A stretch of 64,000 nucleotides of DNA from Alentia gelatinosa (lineage: Eukaryota > Annelida > Polychaeta > Phyllodocida > Polynoidae). The notes under the pieces were generated by a model. It worked only from the letters and a program-made list of their open reading frames with translations. It was not told where the DNA came from and did no database searches. Of the stretch, positions 51,490 through 62,051 are shown piece by piece. Each line of letters starts with the position of its first letter. Positions within the stretch are counted from its first letter, which is position 1. Both the position numbers and the translations under genes were made by a program. The stretch is taken from assembly GCA_950022655.1 (NCBI GenBank), contig OX465583.1, positions 10,003,798 to 10,067,797 on the forward strand. Reading direction: 5' to 3'.

Positions 51490-51600
51490 TATCAAGTACC
51501 AGTAGGTCAATTAGGGATTTCGGTCTCTATTGACTGGTCATGGTCATCTGGGCATGCCTAAATGACACTGAGACACTGGCCATCTGCACCTTTCCCAATA
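51490..51600 (+). repeat. R3 fragment
   Basis: 'gactggtcatggtcatctgg' and 'tgacactgagacactggcca' match R3. Confidence 0.55.
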
Positions 51601-51775
51601 CCACCTCTTTGATTAAGATCTACTTTCTATTCAGAAATGACTTAGAAAAATGACAGATTTAAAAATGACTACTAAAACCAACGCAAAACAATTGGTTGTC
51701 TTTGTTCCCCCAAAAGCCATGTTTTTCTGATGCCGCTGGATTCATAGAACCTTGTGGCAATATCAAAATGGTCTC

Positions 51776-51860
51776 CTAAAAGACCATTTCCCTTGGCCAT
51801 TGGCCGTCACCGATTTAGAGTTAGGAACCACCGACGTCCCTTTATCATTGCTGAGGCAAT
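51776..51860 (+). mobile_element. H3 left-end fragment
   Basis: 'ggccattggccgtcaccgat' and 'taggaaccaccgacgtccct' match 40366-40512. Confidence 0.6.
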
Positions 51861-52184
51861 ACGCCCTCCAGAGGTTACTAGTCTCCCTATTATCGCCCAG
51901 GGTAAATACAAGTTCCGCTCGCGGCTGGCTTGGCAGACCCCGACCACATGAACTATCGTTTTCCCATTTATATTAAGAGAACCTGAATATTATTTCGGAT
52001 CTGTATGTAGAAATAGCTGAAATTTCCATTTCTGATATTGGATTTCCGATTTAAATATTTATAAAAACCGTTAAACTGCGATAATTGTGGGTTACGGTTC
52101 AAGGGTCTATCATCATACAACGTCGGCAACCAGCGAACACCGGAACTTGTAAACAGATTGGATTACGGGATACCTCAATAGGGC
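51861..52184. other. no recognised feature
   Basis: AT-rich sequence between two H3 fragments; could be an insertion that split one H3 element. Confidence 0.3.
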
Positions 52185-52316
52185 CTAAGGGCTTTTAGGA
52201 GAACTCCTAAAATCTACACCGTTTTCGTCTGCCAATGGAAACAATTGAAACAATAGATCGGTGGTTCCCGACTGCAGATCGGTTCCGAATAGTTGGCCAA
52301 TGGGAAATGGCCTTAT
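52185..52316 (-). mobile_element. H3 fragment
   Basis: 'ctaaaatctacaccgttttc', 'ggtggttcccgactgcagat' and 'ggccaatgggaaatggcc' followed by TTA. Confidence 0.65.
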
Positions 52317-52534
52317 AAACGAGGTCGGGGTGGGCTCGGCCGAGTCCTTTGAGAGACACCTTCTGGGTCCAGCAGTCACGTGACCTAGTTAACCAGTGGC
52401 TTTGGTGGCCAGTGTTGCGGATGACTGTTGTTGACTGGTGAACGGCTCCGCTGGCGAGTAGCTCACGCCAGTCCCAGAAGGTGGCGCTCCGCATGGCTAG
52501 CCCAGTGCTGGAACTAATTGGTACGATAGTAAAA

Positions 52535-52685
52535 CGTATTTACCTTGTTGGGACGTCCTCTTGTACCGCGTTTTTTAAGATAAAAATATTAAACGAGCTG
52601 GTAGAGCGAGTTTAGTATTTTTATCGAAAGAGGAAAGGTACGAGAGGACGTCCTAACGAGGTAAATACGTTTTACTTTTAGCATA
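52535..52685. repeat. PAL-type palindrome
   Basis: Arms of about 55 bp: 'aaaacgtatttaccttgttg' facing 'cgaggtaaatacgtttta', loop near 52600-52612. Related to the palindrome at 341-469. Confidence 0.75.
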
Positions 52686-53382
52686 TACCTTCACGTAGAA
52701 ATAGATATTGAGACATTTGCTTATCATATTAGTTCAATCAGCCAGTACCTTAAATCAAAACCGTTTCATGCTGTTTGGTCATCTGATTTTGTTTTTGTTT
52801 ATTTTTATATTCTTTATTGTATCTCTCGCGAACGAGTTTTTCAGTTTACAATATTCATGATAACATGTTCGTCCTTGCTGTTTTTGTTGGAAACATTCCC
52901 CTCATTCTCCGAATTTGGGGAATATTTCCGATCAAAACAACTCGAAACAAATGAACTTCAGACACCCTAACCCTGTTTCCATACAGTCTCCCATGTTAGC
53001 TATACAGCATATAGCCTATGATCCATGGGCGCCGCCATGACGCCCCCCGAGTAGGTGTTCTTCACTAAAGGAGGTGAAAAAGTAGGTGTTCTTCACTAAA
53101 GGAGGTGGAAAAGAAGTGAGTGATAATTGGGAAATTTCACAACTTTAGCCTTGCTCACATATTCATATAAAGTGTTCCATATGGAAAATATCATGTCTTT
53201 GGTTTAGTTATTATGTCATCCTACTTTGGGATGGGTGTAGAGAGTCAAGGGAACCATGGTAAAATATTGAAAGGCAGTTGAATTTTGTAAGAACAAAGAG
53301 CCAGAATACAGGTTTGTCCCCTGACCACCTAGTGACTGCTTCGTGAACTAACAATGGCTCTGTCCCCTATAGCCGGGTTAGC
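52686..53382. other. P5 fragment, small duplication, rest unassigned
   Basis: A P5 palindrome at 52868-52990 ('attcccctcattctccgaat' facing 'atttggggaatatttccg'). A 33-bp direct duplication 'gtaggtgttcttcactaaag' at 53051 and 53084. No ORF. Confidence 0.5.
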
Positions 53383-53745
53383 AGGTAGTATTAGAGGGAA
53401 ACTATGTTTCGGTGGGAATAAGTCAAAGTTACGAGGTAAGGCTTGAAAAAATTACTACCCAAGGCGTAGCCGCGGGCAGTAATTTTTCCAAGCCTTACCG
53501 AGTAATTTTGACTTATTTCCACTGGTACGTGGTTTCCCTATTCCTATATACCTTCAATTGTCGGCTAATATCGATAAAAACCGATTGTCTCTGAACGTCA
53601 CCCTGGGCAGTAAACGTCAACCTGGGCAGTAAACATCAACCTGGCCAGTAACTTCAACCTGGGCAGTAAACAATAGTTATTCCAGTCCCAGCAGCGTTAA
53701 GTAATCATAGGTTGTTCGCTCATAGGTATATAGGAAATAGATCTA
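53383..53745 (+). repeat. M1 dispersed repeat, copy 2
   Basis: Reverse partner of 37575-37860. Palindrome 53413-53520 ('aagtcaaagttacgaggtaa' facing 'ttaccgagtaattttgactt'), four 'gggcagtaaacgtcaacct' units (53600-53672) and the end 'gttgttcgctcataggtata'. Confidence 0.8.
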
Positions 53746-53954
53746 CGTGGGAGGTGATAGTGTTATGTGCTCATTGTTGCCTGCATGGGTCGATAGCACC
53801 TTCTTATGGCTTACCTGGTAATCAGGGATTAATGCCATCAAAGGTAATGATCGAACATCGACAGGATCACCTTCCGTATTATAACAGCTGCTGCACGGTG
53901 CATATTTACGAGGCCGACGGTACATATAAAAGGTGCAAACGCTTGAGGACATTC
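53746..53954. other. no recognised feature
   Basis: Short unassigned spacer. Confidence 0.3.
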
Positions 53955-53957
53955 TAA

Positions 53958-54264
53958 AGCCTGATGCCCATCTACCGATTCTGGGTTGAGCGATTAGTTT
54001 CCAAATTGTATAGGAGTCGGTGAACTTGTCGCAGGCAAATTATGTAACCCTTCTCTCGACCGGCAGACATTGAGGAGATGGGGTGGTGGATATTAGTCCT
54101 AAGCAAATCGGTCTACTAATCGTTGGCTGACCCTTGCCTAGCTGTCCTACATCTACCGACTACGGCCGACTCCGTTAGGATGCCTTGGCTGAGACAAATT
54201 ACTGTCCGTTTGTCGCCGACAAAGGTACATGAACGTTCCGAAATCGGTAGATGGGCATTGGGCT
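53958..54264 (+). mobile_element. H4 MITE
   Basis: 307 bp, close to 31090-31395 in sequence and in the same orientation. Flanks TAA (left) and TTA (right). Confidence 0.85.
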
Positions 54265-54269
54265 TTAGT

Positions 54270-54358
54270 TCGACGACTATTGTGACCGATGTTGCGTAAT
54301 AATCGAGCACTACCTGACGATTATTGGTTAGACGATCTACAGTCATCAGGTTTTTAGT
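54270..54358 (-). repeat. relic of one 77-bp H7 satellite unit
   Basis: On the minus strand 'acgactaaaaacctgatgac' and 'tcgtcaggtagtgctc' match the satellite at 63199-64000. Confidence 0.65.
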
Positions 54359-54361
54359 CGT

Positions 54362-54545
54362 CCATTGTGCCGATTTCACTCCCGATGTGGTCCAGATGTA
54401 ATCTTGTTTTGGTGCTGACGCCCAAATACCCTGTTCCATTGGGCCGATGGCCTCCAGACAGACACCAGACATAGGCAAGTTATGATGCCAGGGCTGAAAC
54501 TGGAGTACATCTGGACCACATCGGGAGTGAAATCGGCGCAATGGA
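54362..54545. mobile_element. foldback element with ~40-bp TIRs
   Basis: Left 'ccattgtgccgatttcactc' and onward, right ending 'gagtgaaatcggcgcaatgg'. One mismatch in about 40 bp. Interior about 100 bp. One copy in the window. Confidence 0.8.
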
Positions 54546-54641
54546 ATCAGGAAACGCCGGGTTATATACCAAAATGCCACTTGAACAGAAGCTACAACTG
54601 CCAGACAATGTTCGGAGAGACATTGATACATAAATAATTCA

Positions 54642-54980
54642 TGTTACTATACCCATGCCGTATATATTCTGTAAATTTTCATCGTTTCGTCATATAACGT
54701 ATAAATACTGTTCCATTCGACAAAAACACTGTTCTTTATTGCAGAATGCGGTACGCTTCGACTAAAACATTAGTTGTTAGGCCGAATTTAGTTATTCTAT
54801 TTGATTTAGGTACACCGTAAATATAAAACAAAACCTACCATACTTGTACAAGCTACAAACTCGATTATACTTTACGGTTTGTACGGAACTCGGTGAAAAC
54901 GCCCTGTACCGTATGAACCGTGAATTATCATCTCGTTTTACAGCTTGTACAGCATGGTGAGGTCGTTCTATATACTTACT
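54642..54980 (-). mobile_element. PAL element
   Basis: Inverted: module 54642-54790 ('tatacccatgccgtatatat'), then palindrome 'taccatacttgtacaagcta' facing 'cttgtacagcatggtgagg' (about 54836-54968). Confidence 0.7.
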
Positions 54981-55014
54981 GTCCTAGACAAACTACCTGT
55001 GAGGTACATGAATC

Positions 55015-56822
55015 CCTTACTCATCCCTTACTTATCACGTATAACACCATTCATTGATGAAATAACTCACCAAATAAGTCATTGAGTATTGATTCAATTA
55101 CCTTCATAGCCGTGGAGTACGGGTTCCTAATGTTAAGCCTATGGAGAAAAATACCGAGGTGAGAGAAAAAAAAAACGTTGTGCTCATCCTTCACTTATCA
55201 TGTATAACATCATTCATTGATGAAATAACTCACCAAATTAGCCATTGACTGTTGGTTCAATACTTTCACAGCCGTGGAGTACGAGTTCCTAATGTGAAGC
55301 CTATGTAGAAAAATACCGAGGTGAGAGAAAAAAAACCGTTGTGCTCATCCTTCACTTATCACGTATAACATCATTCATTGATGAAATAACTCACCAAATT
55401 ACCCATTAAGTATTGATTCAATACCTTCATAGCCGTGGAGTACGAGTTCCTAACATTAAGCCTATGGAGAAAAATACCGAGGTGAGAGAAAAAAAAACCG
55501 TTGTGCTTATCACTCACTCATCACGTATAACATCATTCATTGATGAAATAACTCACCAAATTAGCCATTGAGTATTGATTCAATACCTTCATAGCCATGG
55601 AGTTCGAGTTCCTAACGTTAAGCCTATGGAGAAAAATACCGAGGTGAGAGAAAAAAAAACCGTTGTGCTTATCACTCACTTATCACGTATAACATCATTC
55701 ATTGATGAAATAACTCACCAAATTAGCCATTGAGTATTGATTCAATTACCTGCATAGCCGTGGAGTACGAGTTCCTAATGTTAAGCCTATGGAGAAAAAT
55801 ACCTGGGTGAGAGAAAAAAAACCGTTGTGCTCATCGCTCACTTTTCAGGTATAACATCATTCATTGATAAAATAACTCACCAAATTAGCCATTGAGTGTT
55901 GATTCAATACCTTCATAGCCATGGAGTACGAGTTCCTAATGTGAAGCCTATGGAGAAAAATACCTGGGTGAGATAAAAAAAAAGTTTTGCTCATCCTTCA
56001 CTTATCACGTATAACATCATTCATTGATGAAATAAGTCACCAAATTAGCCATTGAGTATTGATTCAATTACCTTCATAGCCGTGGAGTACGAGTTCCTAA
56101 TGTTAAGCCTATGTAGAAAAATACCTGGGTGAGATAAAAAAAAAAGTTGTACTCATCCTTCACTTATCACGTATAACATCATTCATTGATGAAATAACTC
56201 ACCAAATTAGCCATTGAGTGTTGGTTCAATACCTACACAGCCGTGGAGTACGAGTTCCTAATGTTAAGCCTATGTAGAAAAATACCTGGGTGAGAGAAAA
56301 AAAACCGTTGTGCTCATCGCTCACTTTTCAGGTATAACATCATTCATTGATAAAATAACTCACCAAATTAGCCATTGAGTATTGATTCAATACCTTCATA
56401 GCCATGGAGTACGAGTTCCTAACGTTAAGCCTATGTAGAAAAATACCGAGGTGAGAGAAAGAAAGACCGTTGTGCTCATCCTTCACTTTTCAGGTATAAC
56501 ATCATTCATTGATGAAATAACTCACCAAATTAGCCATTGAGTATTGGTTCAATACCTTCACAGCCGTGGAGTATGAGTTCCTAAGGTTAAGCCTATGGAG
56601 AAAAATACCGAGGTGAGAGAAGAAAAAAACCGTTGTGCTTATCACTCACTCATCACGTATAACATCATTCATTGATGAAATAACTCACCAAATTAGCCAT
56701 TGAGTATTGGTTCAATTACCTTCATAGCCGTGGAGTACGAGTTCCTAATGTTAAGCCTATGTAGAAAAATACCTGGGTGAGATAAAAAGAAAAATCTTTT
56801 GTGCTCATCTCTCACTTATCAC
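55015..56822 (+). repeat. 162-bp satellite derived from a G2 module
   Basis: Eleven units, each with 'cgtataacatcattcattga' starting at 55039, 55202, 55363, 55525, 55687, 55849, 56009, 56171, 56332, 56494 and 56657 (spacing 160-163). Each unit is the G2 module of 40215-40349 ('ccaaattagccattgagtat', 'gagtacgagttcctaatgtt', 'aaataccgaggtgagagaaa') without its palindrome. Confidence 0.92.
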
Positions 56823-57060
56823 CCTGCTATTCAGTGTGTAGCACACCGGTGGCGGATTTCCCACCCGTCTACTCATCCCTCATCCGTGGACAGAGAGAAC
56901 TGCGGCCTGCAGGGATGCGCTATCCTCGCGTGGCAGCCATGGTGATTGAGCAGCTCGTGTTCCTTGGTGACCTTGTCTCCTCGGCCTAATTGCCATGTCA
57001 GCTAACGACATGAGGCTACCACTGCCCACTGCAAACGGCCAGCAGGAGACAGACCCGCCG
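56823..57060. other. no recognised feature
   Basis: Balanced, unassigned. The 62-codon frame 56801-56989 is not supported. Confidence 0.3.
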
Positions 57061-57420
57061 TTTACACTAGACGACTTAGATCGTCAGGCCAATAGTCGCC
57101 AGGTGGTGCTCTAACCTGGCGTTTACATTTGATGGCTAAATGCGTGACGACTGTAGATCGTTAGACAATAGTCGTCAGATGGTACCCTAACCCAGCGTTT
57201 AAACTAGACGACTAAATATGTGACGACTATAGATCGTCAGGCCAACAGTCGTCAGGTGGTGCTCTGACCCGGCGTTTACACTAGACGACTAAATATGTGA
57301 CGACTGTAGATCGTTAGACAATAGTCGTCAGATGGTACCCTAACCCAGCGTTTAAACTAGACGACTAAATTTGTGACAGGCCAATGGTCGTCAGGTGGTG
57401 GTCTAACCCAGCGTCAGTGG
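57061..57420 (+). repeat. short 77-bp satellite array (H7 ends)
   Basis: Five diverged units with 'tttacactagacgac'-type starts at 57061, 57122, 57198, 57275 and 57351. Alternate units share 'gatcgttagacaatagtcg', which gives a two-unit period of about 153 bp. Confidence 0.85.
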
Positions 57421-57730
57421 CAATGTCCACCGCAAAAGTCGTCGACCTCAGAATGTACCTGAGCGTTTACACTGATGACTATAAGTTTTCATAGAATCCC
57501 CGCCTGAGTAGACGACTGATTCAAGTCCACCTGCAATAGTCGTGGGCGTCAGAGCATCTCCAATAGACGTTAGGTGGTGCCTAATTGTATAATCTGATGT
57601 AATAAGACAATCTGCAGTCGCCACACGCTTGGTGTTTACACTAGACGACTTTTAGCTTTTTAATGCTGAATGTCAGCAGGCAGTGCAAAATGGGAGAATC
57701 GCCGACCAAAATCATCTAGGGTAAACGCCA
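57421..57730 (+). mobile_element. H7 MITE body
   Basis: 'gtcgtcgacctcagaatgta', 'cttggtgtttacactagacg' and 'gtaaacgccagg' match 47925-48300. Follows the short array directly. Confidence 0.65.
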
Positions 57731-57756
57731 GGTGAGGTGCCAAATCCACCTTAAAC

Positions 57757-57825
57757 TCGATGAATATTTCTGAAACAGATTTAATTCAGACACTCTAACT
57801 GTGTCTCCGTATGATATCTCTTTTT
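57757..57825 (+). mobile_element. P5 fragment
   Basis: 'cagatttaattcagacactc' and 'actgtgtctccgtatgata' match P5 right ends. Confidence 0.5.
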
Positions 57826-57866
57826 TTCCTTTTTTAAACCTTCTATTTAACCTGGAGTATGGCTTA

Positions 57867-58206
57867 CCCGGCGTTTACACTAGACGATTATAGGCAGCAA
57901 TTCTTGAATTTAGCACCACCTGACGACTTTTAGCCGTAGACGGCTAGAAGTAGTCTAGTATAAACACCAAGTGCGTGGCAACTGCATATCATCTGTGAAA
58001 ACTCATAGTCGTCAGTGTAAATGTTCAAGGATATTCTGAGGTCGATGACTTTTGCAGTGGACATTGCGAAATGTAATCAGACGATTTGTGGTTGTCACTC
58101 CTTTGGCGTTTACACTTGACTATTTCTAGCTATTGACGGCTGAAGGTCGTCAGCCAGTGCTAAATCCAGGAATCGTGGCCTATAATCATCTAGTGTCAAT
58201 GCCAGG
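57867..58206 (+). mobile_element. H7 MITE with TTA duplication
   Basis: 340 bp, left CCCGGCGTTTACACTAGACG, right 'catctagtgtcaatgccagg' (imperfect inverse over about 30 bp), flanked by TTA at 57864-57866 and 58207-58209. The source family of the 77-bp satellites. Confidence 0.8.
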
Positions 58207-58559
58207 TTACAGTATTGATCAGTGATTGCACCTTAATATGGAGAAAATATGTAGGACGTCTTACTGCCTCATGGCGGGAAGGTCAGTTACGGTTAGAAAA
58301 TAGTCAATGGCTTTTAATCAAAATCCATGACCTTTGCAGCAGAAAGAAGCAGAAATGACAAGGAATGTAATTTCTTAAATCCACAATGAGCTTGAGAATG
58401 TTACACCAGAAATGTCGAAAGAACTCTCTTGTGAAACTGAATTTTGTCATTACGTTGATGAAATGCCTTCATTTTATTAGTACAGAAATGGTTTTATAAA
58501 AATGGCTCTATGATACCCTTCTAGAATTACTAGTAACCTTTGGTATGGTATTTACTACT
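58207..58559. other. no recognised feature
   Basis: No repeat copies, no ORF. Confidence 0.3.
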
Positions 58560-58925
58560 ATCATGTTTAACTGCCACTGAAATGGCAACAATTCTCCATG
58601 ACCCACGTAGGGATATTCTCGTTTATCATCATCCATCATATACAAAGACCCCATTAAAAATGTATGGGGACTCAGTAAACCACAACCCATTATATGAAAC
58701 CTGTCAGATACCATAACTGTGGTATATGGATTCAAATCTATGGTATACTGCCTAAAAAACATGGTATACGGTAAAATAGTCCCTTTGTACTATAGCGCAA
58801 TGAAATAGTCCCTATTGTTATACCCTTTAATATAATATGTAACGCTCGTGTATTACTAGACGTCAACCTCTCGTGGTTTACGGCCGCCTTTCCCCAAAAC
58901 CATCGTTTATTGTCTATGTCTATGG
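58560..58925 (-). repeat. R6 dispersed repeat, copy 2
   Basis: Reverse partner of 50025-50400. Confidence 0.75.
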
Positions 58926-58940
58926 TGCATGTAATACAAA

Positions 58941-59216
58941 TTATCCTACCCCTAATAAAAAAACGCCATAGGCTTAACATGGGATTTGTTTATGTCACGG
59001 GTAGTGACATAAAGTGTTGTTTATGCCACTACTTTCTGATACTGAAAAAATATGGAAACGGGGTAGGATAAAATCTAGACGCCACTCGTTTGAGTTTGAG
59101 CTTATTTATGCCACTCATTTTGTTGGCTCCGTGATGTCACTCGTCTACGACTCGTGAAATTATGGAGCCAACAAAATGCGTGGCATAAATAAGCTCAGAC
59201 TCAAACTCGTGACGTC
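58941..59216 (+). mobile_element. G1 element
   Basis: TTATCCTACCCC (58941), CATAGGCTTAACAT, 'ggggtaggataaaatct' (about 59060), palindrome 59082-59213 ('gtttgagtttgagcttattt' facing 'aataagctcagactcaaac'). Confidence 0.8.
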
Positions 59217-60754
59217 TCTTGATATTACCCGGTGATACATTTGACATAAAGTAATTCTGGTCGTATAGCACAAGCCTATCACAAACATTAATACAAGTTA
59301 TCGACTTGAGGATTCACACCGGAAAGCGACCAGTGCCTAATAACAGCACACAGCGTGTCCTTCCATCTCACACGAGTACTAAGCACCGTCACCCGCCACC
59401 AACAATCAATACCTCTGATTCAATCTCTGAATAGAACAAGTGGATGACAACAGCGCCTTTAAATTTACCCACTTCCAGTAACTAACAACATCGATTATCC
59501 AGTCGTCCACAAATGCCTTCCGGATCATCAATTTACTAAAAAAAGATAGTTTAGATCTCCTGGGAATGGATTACTGAGTGAGTGCCCTCGTCCTTTCTAC
59601 TCGCGCTTTGAGCATGCTTCTGCTTTTGTCCTGGGGACTTGCATCATTCACGGCACCACAGCATAGAAATCTATATTCCCTGCGATTCCCTTAAGTACCT
59701 CCAGATACATGGTTAATGCGGGGCACTGGAGGTAGTTCTGTATGTGTAAGGAGCTCATAGAAGCCACAGACCTTCGGCTTTGCCTCTGTATCCAGCCCGT
59801 CCTAATTGGGGTATTCCCCACTGATTGCTATTAATAGGACAGGATTCCCATACACTCCAACCACCCTCAGCTTAGTTTGCTTCACGGATATTATTTTGCA
59901 AATAGCAAGAAATGATTCTTCTGCTGTTGCCGACGAGCGACATGGCTGGAGGGGGTGGGGTGGCAGGAAGGTAGTTTGTTAATGACAGAGTTGTTGGAAA
60001 TATTGCCCTGTGGCAATGAAGCTCTAATGTGGGTGTAAGACCGGATGGGGCCGGGCTTAAACTTCTAATAAGGCACCAGGCATGAAGGGATTGCGCAAAC
60101 AGAAGAGAATTGCTTCAGTGCACAGCGCCTATAGGCCACGCAACCATATTGGGGACTGAAAACGAGTTATTTCTGACTTAATATACAAAGATTGATATAC
60201 AAAACACCTCATAACTTAGGCTGTAAACAATATACAGGTTTGCAAAAGGTACCATATTAAACCAGAGATAATAGACTTCATTGTCATATATATTTTTCGA
60301 GTTTGTTGAGATAATTCATCTGTTTTCATTATTGATGTATTTTCTCAGAAATCATGTTAAAAGTTAGGCAAAATGTTTGACTTCTAGAATATGAGTGAAG
60401 ATTCCATAGAATTCCATATGGAAGCAAAATCAAAACCCAGTTTAAGTAAGTAGAGATTTCTTTTACAATCATTTTGATAACTTTACTTTTATTTTACTCA
60501 CAGAAGAAGTAAAAGTGGACTGTTTTGCTATCAAAATAGAAATGTGGCAAAAAAGCCTATTATTGTGATATCTGCGCATGCCATATATCAAAGCGCTATC
60601 ATGGTATGCAGAAAATGGAGAAAAAAGACTTGCTTGGAAATGATGCAATATTTGTATATTGTAATCTCAGTGAATGTTTTTCATTTAGTTATTATTTTCA
60701 AACAAGTCCTTACTTGAACTAATTAGACAAGCAGTACAAGTCAATCTATAACAT
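59217..60754. other. long apparently single-copy stretch
   Basis: The longest part of the window with no repeat family recognised. To about 60060 it has balanced composition and homeodomain-like TAATGA/ATTA motifs; from 60170 it is AT-rich. No frame of interest on either strand. Confidence 0.4.
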
Positions 60755-61720
60755 ATTTTAGGGAAACATTATTTGAATCCGGATCCCACCATAGTCCCTA
60801 ATAGGGAAACATTATTTGAATCGGGATCCAACCATAGTGCCTAATAGGGAAATATTATTTGAATCCGGATCCCACCATAGTTGCTAATAGGGAAACATTA
60901 TTTGTATCCGGATCCCACCATAGTCCCTAATAGGAAACATTATTTGAATCGGGATCCAACCATAGTCCCTACTGGGAAACATTATTTGAATCCAGATCCA
61001 ACCATAGTCCCTACTGGGAAACATTATTTGAATCCGGATCCAACCATAGTCGCTAATATGCCTTCCTGGCCTATAGCTCCCCGCACACTGCCTACAATTA
61101 CCCGCAATGAGATGAAATAGCGCAATGTCAATAGCGTGCCTTGGAGGGAAAATATTATTTGAACCCGGATCAAAATAGGGAAACATTATTTGAATCGGGA
61201 TCCAACCATAGTCCCTAATAGGGAAAATATTATTTGAATCAGGATCCAACCATAGTCCCCAATAGGAAAACATTATTTGAATCCGGATCCAACCATAGTT
61301 CCTAATAGGGAAATATTATTTTAATCGGGATCCAACCATAGTTCCTAATAAGGAAACATTATTTGAATGCGGATGCAAATTGGGAAACATTATTTGAATC
61401 CGGATCCAATCATATTCCCTAATAGGGAAACATTATTTGAATTCGGATCCAAATTGGGAAACATTATTTGAATCCGCATCCAATCATATTCCCTAATAGG
61501 GAAACATTATTTGAATCCAGATCCAACCATAGTCCCTACTGGGAAACATTATTTGAATCCGGATCCAACCATAGTCCCTACTGGGAAACATTATTTGAAT
61601 CCGGATCCCACCATAGTCGCTAATATGCCTTCCTGGCCTATAGCTCCCCGCACACTGCCTACAATTACCCGCAATGAGACGAAATAGCGCAATGTCAATA
61701 GCGTGCCTTGGAGAGATGAA
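60755..61720 (+). repeat. 43-bp minisatellite with duplicated flank
   Basis: Units 'gggaaacattatttgaatcc' plus 'ggatccaaccatagtcccta', spaced 42-43 bp (60761, 60804, 60847). A non-repeat flank of about 94 bp ('tatgccttcctggcctatag' ... 'caatagcgtgccttggag') occurs twice, at 61055-61146 and 61621-61712. Confidence 0.92.
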
Positions 61721-62051
61721 GCCTCGGTTCTATAACGAGCCCCAGCGCCCGTGTTTCTCCCTCTGTGATGCTCTCTAGGCGTGCACTACTTCCAGTGCCA
61801 TCAAACACAGACTCGGGAGAGGCACAAGAAAGGCCCACTCGTCCCTCCGAACCTTCCTCGCCAATCACTCCTCAAACAATTTCTTCGTTCTTCTTCCAAA
61901 CCCCATCAAGAGCTTTGAAATTGAAATATCAATTTAATCTGGATTATTTCCAAGTCGGAAATGGTGGCTGGCAAATTGCCTTTGGTTGATATTATTATTA
62001 TCATTATGATTATTTCCTGCTTATACAATAGTTTTGCTGGGAGTACTAGAT
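61721..62051. other. no recognised feature
   Basis: Includes a 74-codon frame (61765-61989) rich in P, S and R. No domain recognised. Confidence 0.3.

Noticed and set aside
54116..54631. 171-codon minus frame
   Set aside because: It runs through an H4 element, a satellite relic and a foldback element, all non-coding.
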